A stretch of DNA of 64,000 bases, from positions 4,509,187-4,573,186 of the forward strand of contig NZ_LN831776.1 of the NCBI RefSeq assembly GCF_000981585.1. The letters are read 5' to 3'. Of this stretch, positions 24,858 to 33,525 are shown one piece after another. A program made the translations under genes and the position numbers. The notes under the pieces are model-generated. The model made no database searches. It worked only from the letters and a program-made list of their open reading frames with translations, and was not told the DNA's origin. Positions within the stretch are counted from its first letter, which is position 1. Every line of letters starts with the position of its first letter. The DNA is from Paenibacillus riograndensis SBR5 (GTDB lineage Bacteria > Bacillota > Bacilli > Paenibacillales > Paenibacillaceae).

Positions 24858-25822
24858 TCCGCAGCTCCTCCTCTGGCCGGTTTGGGGTCCATCCATTGCT
24901 CCAGGCCACCCGCACTCAAACCGCCACAGGGCTCAACAGACACTACCGATCCACCCGCCTTCAGCACCCGGAGAAGATAGCCATCTGCCGCTGCAGCCTC
25001 TATAGTCACTCCAAAATCGTCCCCGGAAACACCATCCGGTTCATTATGTATGTAAATAATCCCGGGCATCCCCAAAATGTCCTCTTTACTTTGCTCTGAA
25101 ATATTATTACAAACTATGTAAGCAGCGGGCGCAACCCGCATATTTTCTTGGCCATAGATAATCTTGACGGTTCTGCCAGCCTGCAGCACATGTACGTTGT
25201 CTGCCAAGGCTTCTACTGTCTCTGGCTCATGTACGGAGAACACCAGTGCTGTTCCCTCGCGTTTCAACTCCTGCAGCAGCCCAATCACTGTATGCTGGGC
25301 GGGAAGATCCAGACCTGACATCGGCTCGTCCAGCAGCAGCAGCTGCGGCTGTGCAAGCAGACTTTGAATCAGGTTCACTTTTTGCAGCATTCCTTTGGAG
25401 AATCCGGCCATACTCTGCCTGCGGAACTCTTCCAGATGAAAGACCTCCAGCAATTCTGTCATTCTGGCTTCTGCTGCCGCAGCGGCAAGACCTCCGAGCT
25501 TGCCCATACAGAGCAAATATTGCTCGGCCGTAAATTTCAGTCCCGGAAAAGCTTCAGGGGCATATCCTATGGTCAGTCTGCGTTCATACCGCACCAATGT
25601 ACCGGACGAAATCTTCGTCAATCCGGCAAGGATGGAGAGCAGTGTGCTTTTGCCGGAACCGTTCCTTCCGATCAGTGCCGTTGCCGTTCCGGACTCCACA
25701 AGCAAGGACACTTCATTCAGCACAGGACGGCGTCCATAAAACTTCGTGGCCCGGGTAAGCTCAATAAGCGGCGAAGCCTTGCCCACATCGCGCCTCTGTG
25801 TACTGAAACCTGCAAGGGTCAT
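24854..25822 (-). CDS. ABC transporter ATP-binding protein
   Basis: 322 residues. P-loop GRNGSGKST near 53-61, signature FSKGMLQK, Walker B LLLLDEPMSGLD and an H-loop His in VFSVHEPE. A C-terminal ~90-residue extension beyond the ATPase fold may contact the permease. It overlaps the permease start by four bases. A HEPN-like gene follows as third in the operon. Substrate unknown. Confidence 0.88.
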   Translation of the reverse strand: MTLAGFSTQRRDVGKASPLIELTRATKFYGRRPVLNEVSLLVESGTATALIGRNGSGKSTLLSILAGLTKISSGTLVRYERRLTIGYAPEAFPGLKFTAEQYLLCMGKLGGLAAAAAEARMTELLEVFHLEEFRRQSMAGFSKGMLQKVNLIQSLLAQPQLLLLDEPMSGLDLPAQHTVIGLLQELKREGTALVFSVHEPETVEALADNVHVLQAGRTVKIIYGQENMRVAPAAYIVCNNISEQSKEDILGMPGIIYIHNEPDGVSGDDFGVTIEAAAADGYLLRVLKAGGSVVSVEPCGGLSAGGLEQWMDPKPARGGAAE

Positions 25823-25916
25823 TCTATTATCATCCCCTTAACGTTCTTCCTACACTTAATTCGCCGGGAGTGCACCAATTTCCTTTTGAAATAAACAGAT
25901 TGATTACTATTAAAGC

Positions 25917-25962
25917 AAAAAACCAGATGCCCACAGTATAAACTGCCGGAACCTCTGGTTTT
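25917..25962 (-). terminator. Terminator of the copper-binding protein gene
   Basis: AAAACCAGA/TCTGGTTTT arms with a T-run on the minus strand, 45 bases after the stop at 26007. Confidence 0.7.
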
Positions 25963-26006
25963 GGAATCATGCTCTTAGACAATATATAAAAGGGTTGGGA
26001 AATAAA

Positions 26007-26354
26007 TTAAGCGTAGACTTCTACCGTATCACTGATCAAACGGCAGGCTCTTGCAGCAGCACGGCAGGCATTGATGCATTCCTGGCAATGAGTGTGTATA
26101 TGCTTGCTGCTCTCATCGGCACAGCGTTCACAGATCTCTGCACACAGGCGGAGAATTTCTGCAACAAACGGGCTTTGACGGGTCATGGCCTGAACAGCAA
26201 AAGAGCAGATATCCGCACATTCCCGGTCCAGTCTGATGCTTTCACGAAGCGACGCAAGATCATATTGTTTCAGGCTTGAGACGTAGCTATAGTTACAGGC
26301 GTTCATAGTTTGGATACAAGCGTCGATGCACTCCTGATATTGAATTCGGGTCAT
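26007..26354 (-). CDS. Cys-rich four-helix bundle copper-binding protein (DUF326/Csp type)
   Basis: 115 residues with 12 Cys in CxxxC and related spacings along amphipathic helices (ECIDACIQTMNAC, ECADIC, LCAEICERC, HCQECINACRAAARAC), as in DUF326 and Csp copper-storage proteins. No signal peptide, so it is a cytosolic (Csp3-like) type that should sequester Cu(I). AGGAGG precedes ATG 26354. A GCATACCCTAT element upstream resembles half of a CsoR copper operator, but no full dyad is seen. Confidence 0.9.
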   Translation of the reverse strand: MTRIQYQECIDACIQTMNACNYSYVSSLKQYDLASLRESIRLDRECADICSFAVQAMTRQSPFVAEILRLCAEICERCADESSKHIHTHCQECINACRAAARACRLISDTVEVYA

Positions 26355-26446
26355 AGCCTTTAACCTCCTGCAATTTTTATAGGGTATGCCTATGTATTAA
26401 CCTGCAAGATAAGGAACGAACCACTGCCTGTGGGAGGGGGACATTG

Positions 26447-27469
26447 CTACAAACTCCTCTTAATAACAGCCGGCCTGGCCAAAATACGCTTCTCCAGCTG
26501 GAGAAGTCGGGTCCGCAGTTCACTGGAGGAGAAGTGCTCTCCGATGAAAACCGCTACATCCGGCACATCTCCCTGAGGGGTGATTTTCATAAAATCCGCC
26601 TCTCTGTAGGCGTACTGGAAGAGAAAGCGGCTGGAGGTATCGCTGAACGTGACAATCCCCTTCGCGCGGTACACATCCCGTGGCAGTTCCTTCACAAACT
26701 GCTCAAATTCCTCACTGTTCACAGGACGTTTGAAGTAGTGGGTATAGGCCATTACATGGTCATGGGAACCATGCACCGCAGCCCCCGCTTCACTGGAATC
26801 GCCGGCATGTCCAGCCTGCATCTCATCGTCTTCCTGGAAGCGGGCTTCGGCATGAATGCCCCCCATTCCTTCAAGCAGCGCTTCCGGCTCCAGCGCACAG
26901 CGCACCGCAGGCAGGATTTCAGCATAGGCATTCCACTTGCGCAGGATCACAGTGATCTCGTCTGCTTCCTGTGGAGTTACGCGGTCGGTTTTGTTCAGGA
27001 TCAGCACCGATGCGCAGCGGATCTGCTCCTGCATCAGCCGGTAGGTCGCTCCTTGCTGGGACCGGTACAGCTCGATAAGGTGTGCGGCATCCACGACCGT
27101 GATCAGGCCTTTCAGCTCCACCAGCTGATACAATGAGATTTCAGTAACCGCATCGACAATCTCCAGCGGGTTAGCGGCTCCGGTTGCCTCGATCACGACA
27201 ACATCGGGTGACTCTTTTTTGATCAGCGTAGCCAGCTCTGTGCTTAGATCGCCGCGGATCGAGCAGCAGATGCAGCCCCCGAGCATTTCGGCCATCGGCA
27301 CCGACTGCTCAACCAGCAATCCGTCCAGATTCACTTCTCCCAGCTCGTTCATGACGACCGCCGGCCGGAGCCCTTGAGCTTTCCAGTGATCCAAAAGGCG
27401 CTGCAGCAAGGTGGTTTTGCCGCTTCCAAGAAATCCTGACAATATATAAACCGGCATAGCCTGTTCCAT
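26447..27469 (-). CDS. COG0523/CobW-family metallochaperone GTPase
   Basis: 340 residues. P-loop GFLGSGKTT at the N-terminus, the family's metal-binding CxCC in GGCICCSI near residue 67, ExTGxAxP-type EATGAANP, and the guanine motif NKTD. A His-containing stretch (HGSHDHVMAYTHYF) precedes the C-terminal CobW_C domain. Such proteins deliver metals, often Zn, to target enzymes using GTP. ATG 27469 follows GGGAGAG. No Zur box was found upstream. The neighbour is a copper-binding protein, suggesting a small metal-handling group. Confidence 0.88.
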   Translation of the reverse strand: MEQAMPVYILSGFLGSGKTTLLQRLLDHWKAQGLRPAVVMNELGEVNLDGLLVEQSVPMAEMLGGCICCSIRGDLSTELATLIKKESPDVVVIEATGAANPLEIVDAVTEISLYQLVELKGLITVVDAAHLIELYRSQQGATYRLMQEQIRCASVLILNKTDRVTPQEADEITVILRKWNAYAEILPAVRCALEPEALLEGMGGIHAEARFQEDDEMQAGHAGDSSEAGAAVHGSHDHVMAYTHYFKRPVNSEEFEQFVKELPRDVYRAKGIVTFSDTSSRFLFQYAYREADFMKITPQGDVPDVAVFIGEHFSSSELRTRLLQLEKRILARPAVIKRSL

Positions 27470-27673
27470 GTTTCATCTCTCCCTGCACAAAATTCCGTTA
27501 TGGTAGCGAGTGTACTACAAGTGCCTTTGCGGTGCAAGGTGCCGGACAGGCAGAAGCATATCCATTATATATTGAGATGCACAATCGGCCTTCCCTCTGC
27601 TCCCCCGGCTTGTCTTTGCCCCGGCCATCCCCTATCATGAGAAATATATCGATGCAAAAAGGAGTTGGTCCGC

Positions 27674-28189
27674 TTGTCATCCGTAGATGAGCACCGGCGC
27701 GAAGCGCCCCAGAGTGTGGCCTGTTATGTGATTACGGTTTCGGACACCCGTACACCGGAAACCGACACCGGAGGTGCGCTGATCCGAACCATGCTTGAAG
27801 AAGCCGGATATGTGGTTGCCGGCAGTACGATTGTCAAGGACGACTATGAAGATATCCGTGAGCTGGTCTATAAAAGCTCAGTCCATTCCGGCATCGAAGC
27901 CGTGCTTCTGACTGGCGGGACGGGGATATCGCCCCGGGATACCACTTATGAGGCGGTGGCCTCTTTACTGGATAAAACGCTCCCCGGCTTCGGAGAGATT
28001 TTCCGGCTGCTCAGCTTCACCGATGACATCGGCTCGGCTGCGATTCTTAGCCGGGCGATTGCCGGCACTATCGGCAGCACGGCAGTCTTCTCCATGCCCG
28101 GTTCTACCGGCGCGATCAAGCTCGCTATGGAGCGGCTGATCATCCCGGAGCTGAGGCATGTTATGCGGGAGATCTACAAGGGCTCATAA
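27674..28189 (+). CDS. moaB: Molybdenum cofactor biosynthesis protein MoaB/MogA
   Basis: About 171 residues of the MoaB/MogA family, which adenylylates molybdopterin before metal insertion. Marks: VITVSDTR at the start, the substrate loop LTGGTGISPRD near residue 80, and FSMPGS near 143. TTG 27674 has AGGAG nine bases upstream; TTG 27665 abuts it. It stands apart from other moa genes. No link to the nitrogenase-like operon is implied. Confidence 0.87.
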   Translation: MSSVDEHRREAPQSVACYVITVSDTRTPETDTGGALIRTMLEEAGYVVAGSTIVKDDYEDIRELVYKSSVHSGIEAVLLTGGTGISPRDTTYEAVASLLDKTLPGFGEIFRLLSFTDDIGSAAILSRAIAGTIGSTAVFSMPGSTGAIKLAMERLIIPELRHVMREIYKGS

Positions 28190-28252
28190 TCGTTCATCTA
28201 AGATTAGAAGGCCGGTCTGTTCTCTCAATTAGAAGCCCAATCTAGGCGAAAG

Positions 28253-28298
28253 AACCAGGCGCGCTCAGAGAGCTGCACTTGGTTTTTTCGCTTTTTTT
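28253..28298 (+). terminator. Terminator downstream of moaB
   Basis: AACCAG...CTTGGTT arms followed by two T-runs (TTTTTT and TTTTTTT), about 60 bases after the stop. Confidence 0.55.
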
Positions 28299-28317
28299 GC
28301 TAGAGTTAGAGATTTCA

Positions 28318-28346
28318 TTGACATCCTGGACTGTTGTCCTTATACT
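28318..28346 (+). promoter_or_regulatory. Sigma-A promoter of the ArsR/ABC-2 operon
   Basis: TTGACA, exact 17-base spacer, TATACT (28341-28346): the best consensus promoter in the window. Confidence 0.85.
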
Positions 28347-28375
28347 GTTGAACACTTTTCGCGAAAGTGGTTTTT

Positions 28376-28395
28376 GATTAACTAAATGGTTAATC
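28376..28395. promoter_or_regulatory. Candidate ArsR autoregulatory operator
   Basis: GATTAAC-TAAATG-GTTAATC: perfect 7-bp inverted repeat with a six-base centre, between the transcript start and the regulator's start codon. A second dyad CACTTT/AAAGTG lies at 28353-28369. Confidence 0.6.
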
Positions 28396-28408
28396 GGAAA
28401 GGGAAGAG

Positions 28409-29449
28409 ATGAGCTCACTCCAACAATTGCAACGCAAAGTCACAACTGTCGTCAGTCCCTTTCATGAGCTGCTGTGCAGCCTGCATGTGCTATACCAGCC
28501 GGAGCATCATCCGAAACGCCTGCAATGGGCCAGGGATATCAAGCGCCAAATGCCCCCTGACCTGCTGGAAGCCATAGACACCCTGGGACGGTTATCCGAT
28601 GAATGGATGGGATTGATGCTTCCCGGACGCAGCGGTGCACCGCTGCCGGCAGCAGGTGGAATTAACCTGCTAAACGACTTACCTGACGCCGAATTCATTC
28701 ATCTGCTGCTGAACAACAAAGTTTCTCTGGGGACCATACTGGAATGGCAGCAAGGAAGCAGCGGGGCAAACCGCAAGTCCGGCGACGGACCCGATGAAAC
28801 CAGCCAATACCTGCTTCAGCATACAGCAGCTGTCCGCACTCAGTTGATCAAGACTCTGGAGACGTATGAACGGGATTATTTCCGCAAGGAATGGGACTAT
28901 GTGATGCCTTGGATTAACACGGCTGCTGCCCAGTTTCAGGAGTCCGTCTCCCGTTCTGCGGAAAAAGCGCTGAACACCCTTCACCCCCGTCTTCAGGCTG
29001 CGGAAGGGAGAATTACAGCGCAGAAGGCGGTAACGTACTATTTTGCCTATGAAGATTTGCAGAATGTGTATGTGCTTCCTTCCACCTTCATCTTCCCGCA
29101 TCTGCTAATCGATTGGACAGCAGACAGCCTCGTGCTGCCGCTTGCCGTGGATATTCCCGGATTGCCCTGCAGCGAAGCGCCGCCGGAGGATCTGCTCCGC
29201 CAGTTCAAAGCCCTTGGCGATGCCACACGGCTGCGGATTCTCAAGCTGCTCTGGCAAGGGCCGCACTGCACGAAACAGCTCGCCCCCATTCTGGGAATCT
29301 CGGAGGCCGCCGTATCCAAGCAGCTGAAGCTGCTAAGTGAAGCAGGTCTGGCAGGAGCCGAGCGCAAGGGGAACTATTTGTTTTACACCAGTCATAAAGA
29401 GGCCTTCGGCAGACTGATTGTTTTGCAGCGGCAGTACCTTGAACAATAA
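28409..29449 (+). CDS. ArsR-family regulator with long N-terminal sensor (DUF5937-like)
   Basis: 346 residues. The C-terminal ~85 residues form an ArsR winged helix (FKALGDATRLRILKLLW, then LGISEAAVSKQLKLLSEAG). The N-terminal ~250 residues are a large mixed domain of the DUF5937 type, probably the effector sensor. AAAGGG precedes ATG 28409. It is first in an operon with two ABC-2 permeases and an ATPase, so it probably represses its own export system until a ligand binds. No metal-site Cys. Confidence 0.85.
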   Translation: MSSLQQLQRKVTTVVSPFHELLCSLHVLYQPEHHPKRLQWARDIKRQMPPDLLEAIDTLGRLSDEWMGLMLPGRSGAPLPAAGGINLLNDLPDAEFIHLLLNNKVSLGTILEWQQGSSGANRKSGDGPDETSQYLLQHTAAVRTQLIKTLETYERDYFRKEWDYVMPWINTAAAQFQESVSRSAEKALNTLHPRLQAAEGRITAQKAVTYYFAYEDLQNVYVLPSTFIFPHLLIDWTADSLVLPLAVDIPGLPCSEAPPEDLLRQFKALGDATRLRILKLLWQGPHCTKQLAPILGISEAAVSKQLKLLSEAGLAGAERKGNYLFYTSHKEAFGRLIVLQRQYLEQ

Positions 29450-29480
29450 GACCCGATACCCGTAAAGGAGTTGTCCGCCC

Positions 29481-30284
29481 GTGTGGCAAACCGTTTTTGC
29501 AACTGCAGCCAGGAACCAGAGAGCTAATCTCAGAGCTTTTCCCTGGGCTTTTACCCTGGGGCATATGATTGAAGGAGGGTACCTTGTTCTCGTCTCCTAT
29601 TTCTCCTACGTCTATCTCATCCAGGGGGATTTGGATAACAGATTCGCACTCTATGCCGGAAGCGGCAATTATCTGGCTTACGCCATCATTGGCGGGGCAC
29701 TGAATGTATTCTCCATCAGTATGATGATGAATGTGTCTAGAGCACTTATTACCGAATGGCGTGAAGGTACGCTGGAGGCGCTGCTGCTCTCCCCTTCCAG
29801 CCGGAACGGCTATTTTCTGGGCACGGCCCTTCAGCAGTTTTACCGCAGCGGAATGGTTCTGCTTGCTGTACTCGTATTCGGAATTTTAGCGGGAATGCGT
29901 CTCTCTGCACCTCCTCTGCTTTCGGCAGGGATAGGCGGGGTGCTTTTTATACTCTCCTGTTATGCTATGGCTCTGGTGCTGGGGAGCATCATGCTGTACA
30001 CACGCGATACCTACATCGTTCAAAATACATTGTTCGCGGTAACCACGCTGCTGTGCGGCTTTCAGTTCCCGCGGCAATATTTGCCCGGATTTCTGCAGAC
30101 GGCCGGTGAGGTGTTCCCGCTGACCTCTTCCCTCCAGCTTCTGCGGAGAACGCTCCTTACGGGTGAAGCGATCCCGCTGCGTGACACACTGCCGGCACTT
30201 CTGCTTAGCCTGGTATACATAGCTGTGGGGATGTGGAGCAACCGTCTGGTGGAACGGGGATTATTTGAGAAGCATCAAGCATGA
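29481..30284 (+). CDS. ABC-2 type permease (first of pair)
   Basis: 267 residues with six membrane segments and the ABC-2 signature TEWREGTLEALLLSP near residue 92. The start is GTG 29481, ten bases after AAAGGAG and 32 bases past the regulator stop. It pairs with the second permease at 31322 around a shared ATPase, giving a heteromeric exporter. Confidence 0.85.
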   Translation: MWQTVFATAARNQRANLRAFPWAFTLGHMIEGGYLVLVSYFSYVYLIQGDLDNRFALYAGSGNYLAYAIIGGALNVFSISMMMNVSRALITEWREGTLEALLLSPSSRNGYFLGTALQQFYRSGMVLLAVLVFGILAGMRLSAPPLLSAGIGGVLFILSCYAMALVLGSIMLYTRDTYIVQNTLFAVTTLLCGFQFPRQYLPGFLQTAGEVFPLTSSLQLLRRTLLTGEAIPLRDTLPALLLSLVYIAVGMWSNRLVERGLFEKHQA

Positions 30285-30299
30285 AAGGAATGAGAAAAC

Positions 30300-31325
30300 A
30301 TGATCCAAATGAATGAAGTGACCAAAATATATGAAACCAAAAACAGGCTCGGACTCTTCCGCGCGGAAACCCGGACCGTGACCGCCGTCCAATCCCTGAC
30401 ACTGAGCATCGCCAAAGGTGAGATTGTGGGGCTTTTGGGTCTGAACGGCGCCGGCAAAACCACAACCATCCGCATGCTGTCCACTTTGCTCGACCCCACC
30501 TCAGGGAGCATTGAGATCGACGGAATGCCCATGGCAGACAACCGCCGCACTGTGCAGCAAAAAGTCAACATGATTGCCGGTGGCGAACGCATGCTGTACT
30601 GGAGGCTCACCGGCCGGGAAAATCTGCAGTATTTCGGCCGGCTCTACGGGCTGAATGCTGCGGAGATCCGCAGCTTAAGCGACTTGCTGCTGGCCGAAGT
30701 GGGACTCACGGAAGCAGCAGATCAGCCTGTGGAGCAATACTCCAAAGGGATGAAGCAGCGTCTGCAAATTGCCCGCGGCCTGATCAACGATCCTGAGTAT
30801 TTATTTTTGGATGAACCAACGCTGGGTCTGGATGCGCCGATTGCAAGACAGCTTCGCGGTACTGTGCGCAGCCTCGCCAAAGAGCATGGCAAAGGCATCC
30901 TGCTGACCAGCCATTATCTTCAGGAGGTTGAAGAACTGTGTGACCGGGTCTACGTGCTGAACCGCGGCAGGCTGCTGCTGTGTGACAAGCCTGATGCGAT
31001 CGTCACGAAGGTTGCGGGACTGCAGACCGCCCACCTGCAGGTTAGCGGATGGGATGAGGCACTGCGCCCGCTGCTGCAGGAGCACCTCGGCAAGCTGGGA
31101 CATCCGGCAGAGCTGATCAGCGGAGTGAAGGGCAGTGATGGAAACTCCGGCAGCCAGTCTGAGGATTCTTACCGAATTTCCGTGCGGTCCACCTCTGCCG
31201 ACATGCTGATTACCGAGCTGCTTCCCTGGACCACGCAATACGGACTTCGGATTAACGGCTTCACTTGCGACAAGCCCAATCTGGAGGACGCGATTATCCT
31301 GCTCTCGGAAGGAAGGGTATCATGA
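30300..31325 (+). CDS. ABC-2 exporter ATPase
   Basis: 341 residues. P-loop GLNGAGKTT near 47-55, Q-loop, signature YSKGMKQR, Walker B YLFLDEPTLGLD and switch His in LTSHYLQEVEE. The C-terminal ~100 residues after the ATPase fold are typical of DrrA-like export ATPases. It sits between two permeases, overlapping the second by ATGA. Probably exports a drug-like or amphipathic compound. Confidence 0.9.
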   Translation: MIQMNEVTKIYETKNRLGLFRAETRTVTAVQSLTLSIAKGEIVGLLGLNGAGKTTTIRMLSTLLDPTSGSIEIDGMPMADNRRTVQQKVNMIAGGERMLYWRLTGRENLQYFGRLYGLNAAEIRSLSDLLLAEVGLTEAADQPVEQYSKGMKQRLQIARGLINDPEYLFLDEPTLGLDAPIARQLRGTVRSLAKEHGKGILLTSHYLQEVEELCDRVYVLNRGRLLLCDKPDAIVTKVAGLQTAHLQVSGWDEALRPLLQEHLGKLGHPAELISGVKGSDGNSGSQSEDSYRISVRSTSADMLITELLPWTTQYGLRINGFTCDKPNLEDAIILLSEGRVS

Positions 31326-32140
31326 ATACAGGCAGTTTATGGCCCACTACATTAGCTGAGCTCTCCAAACAGCACCGCAACCGCTCCAGAGGCAAGGTTG
31401 TTTTCTTTTCACTGCTGCTGTGGCCGGCGCTCGGCTTCCTGACCTCCTACTTCACCATGAAGCCGTACCGCAGCGGCACTGGCTCTGTACTCTCGCAAAT
31501 CATTCCCGATGAGCGAATCCCTCTGTTTCTGCTGAGCGGCTATCTGGTATTTCAGCTGTTCTGGACAGTTGTCGAGGCGGCCTGGCTGTTCGAGCTGGAA
31601 CGCAAGGGCGGTACTGTGGAGGCTGTCTTTCTGACACCAGCGCCCAAAATGGCTTTTCTGTACGGCCGTTCCCTGTATTCCCTGTTTCATGGGATCTGGA
31701 TGTTCGCGGTTTTTTCGCTGCTGACCTTTCTGTTCGTCTCCGATGCTTCTACCGTGAACTGGATCGCCCTGATTCCTGCCCTGCTGCTGATTATGGCGGC
31801 GGCAGTCATCTGGGGCGCGCTGCTGTGCGCAGTCTCGCTGTTCTCGCGGGAATCTTCGTTTCTGTACTACATATTTCAGACTCCCATGGAGCTGTTCGGC
31901 GGGGTTCGCATTCCTCCTAGCGTATTCCCGGTCTGGGCCACCGGGCTGTCCGCGCTGTTTCCGGTCACCTACAGCCTGATTCTGGTACGCGGAGCCTTGT
32001 ACGGCCATATCGGTACTGGCTGGTGGCGGGCGTTTTTTATCCTGCTGGCGGGCAGTATCACCCTTGTCTTCTGTACACGTTATGTGCTCTACCGGGCTGA
32101 AAAACACGCCCGCAAGAAAGGAAACTGGACTTTATTCTAG
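31322..32140 (+). CDS. ABC-2 type permease (second of pair)
   Basis: 272 residues, starting at ATG 31322 in the ATGA overlap with the ATPase. It carries the same ABC-2 hallmark as its partner (LERKGGTVEAVFLTP) and about six membrane helices. It ends at 32140, convergent with the nitrogenase-like operon 60 bases away. Confidence 0.85.
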   Translation: MNTGSLWPTTLAELSKQHRNRSRGKVVFFSLLLWPALGFLTSYFTMKPYRSGTGSVLSQIIPDERIPLFLLSGYLVFQLFWTVVEAAWLFELERKGGTVEAVFLTPAPKMAFLYGRSLYSLFHGIWMFAVFSLLTFLFVSDASTVNWIALIPALLLIMAAAVIWGALLCAVSLFSRESSFLYYIFQTPMELFGGVRIPPSVFPVWATGLSALFPVTYSLILVRGALYGHIGTGWWRAFFILLAGSITLVFCTRYVLYRAEKHARKKGNWTLF

Positions 32141-32182
32141 ATTCCGGCCGAGTGAATAAATGAATGAATGCAATTCGTGTCC

Positions 32183-32196
32183 GCCGCCGAAGCGGC
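32183..32196. other. Stable hairpin between convergent operons
   Basis: On the minus strand GCCGC-TTCG-GCGGC, a UUCG tetraloop hairpin six bases after the marK-like stop. There is no T-run, so it is more likely an mRNA 3'-end protector than a terminator. Confidence 0.5.
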
Positions 32197-32202
32197 ATAT
32201 CG

Positions 32203-33525
32203 TCAGCGGTACGTGTTCAGCACCCGGTCATAAATATCCTCAATCAGCCGCAGGCCGCCATTGTACCCGGCATAACCGCAGTTCAGGAGCAGCCTGTAGG
32301 TGACCGGCACACTGACTGGCAGAAGATCAGCGCCCAGCTCATCCGCCAGATCACGCTCCCAGCCGCTGCCGAGGATCAGCGCGCGCTGCTTCGGCTTTTT
32401 TTGGCGGATATCCTCTTGAATGGCTCCCCCGTCTTCCACAAACTCCACCTTGGCCGAGCGTCTGGAAGAAATCTTCCGGAACTGCTCCGCTATACCTGCA
32501 CGGTATTCCTCCGGCGTATTGTCGACGACATATTGCGTTTCCGCCGGAAGAATGCCCAGCTCATTCAATAAATATTTGGCGAATCCAACCGCGTAAGTTG
32601 CATCCAGCATGGTGTAGAACACACGCGGCAGCCCGTAACGGAATTCCAGCATGAAATCCGCCGTCCGTTCAATATGAGCGTAGAACTTCCGTTCCTCATC
32701 CAGAATAAAAGCTTCTGCCGCCGCCCTGTCCACGCTGCTGAAGTCCGCCACTTCCCTCAGGAAACGTCCGGTTTCAATTCCGCCGACAGGCAGATAGGGA
32801 AAATGATAAAAGGGGGTACCGTATTTGTTCTCCAGCAGCTCCGCGCTTTTCAGTCCGGGCCATGCCGACACCACAATATTGAACTCCGCCCGGGGGATCG
32901 ACAGCCATTCGTCCACCCCGCCGGATTCCGGACCGAACAGCACATTAGGCTTCAGGCCGATACCGGTAAGTATCCGCTTCAGCTCCTGCAGATTGCCGAT
33001 CCAGTAGGGGTCCTGATAAGGCACGGAAGCAAAAACATTGACCAGCCCGGGAATCATCTGATCCTTATCCACTGCATACTTATCCACATACTGTTTCACG
33101 ATCGCTTGGATGACCAGATCATGGCTGACATAATTGTTGCTTTTGAAGCCTCCGGTCTCGACATACACCACCGGTTGGCCCAAATCCTGAAAATCACGGG
33201 TGACCTGGCCCACATCATCCCCCACAATATCAGAGGTGCAGCCGGTAAGCACCACATACAGATCGGCATCGATCACTTTAAAAGCCCCGTCAATGACGCT
33301 CCGCAGCTTTCCTTCCCCGCCAAAAACAATTTCCGCCTCGCTGGAATTCGTGCAAGGAATGGTACTGCCCCCCGCATAGCCCTCACCTTGGCCGAGGAAG
33401 CCATGAATTTTGGTGCTGCAGCCGGGCCCCGCATGGACTACCGGTACCGCACGCTGGATCGCAATCACCGACTGCTGCACACCAAGGGCACAGGAGTAAC
33501 GCGGCTGCTCAATAAGCTTCGACAT
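32203..33525 (-). CDS. marK: Nitrogenase-like component 1 beta subunit (NifK/MarK-like)
   Basis: 440 residues; NifK-related beta subunit of a nitrogenase-like reductase. I chose ATG 33525 (GGGAGG eight bases upstream); it overlaps the alpha-subunit gene by 17 bases. Cys in RYSCALG (12), GPGCSTK (36), IPCTNSSE (58) and TGCTSDIVGDD (96) match the positions that hold an interface P-cluster in NifK. The protein is shorter than NifK (~520), lacking the N-terminal extension. It is last in the nine-gene operon. Symbol inferred from context: the methylthio-alkane reductase family (marBHDK of Rhodospirillum rubrum) fits better than nitrogen fixation. Confidence 0.82.
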   Translation of the reverse strand: MSKLIEQPRYSCALGVQQSVIAIQRAVPVVHAGPGCSTKIHGFLGQGEGYAGGSTIPCTNSSEAEIVFGGEGKLRSVIDGAFKVIDADLYVVLTGCTSDIVGDDVGQVTRDFQDLGQPVVYVETGGFKSNNYVSHDLVIQAIVKQYVDKYAVDKDQMIPGLVNVFASVPYQDPYWIGNLQELKRILTGIGLKPNVLFGPESGGVDEWLSIPRAEFNIVVSAWPGLKSAELLENKYGTPFYHFPYLPVGGIETGRFLREVADFSSVDRAAAEAFILDEERKFYAHIERTADFMLEFRYGLPRVFYTMLDATYAVGFAKYLLNELGILPAETQYVVDNTPEEYRAGIAEQFRKISSRRSAKVEFVEDGGAIQEDIRQKKPKQRALILGSGWERDLADELGADLLPVSVPVTYRLLLNCGYAGYNGGLRLIEDIYDRVLNTYR

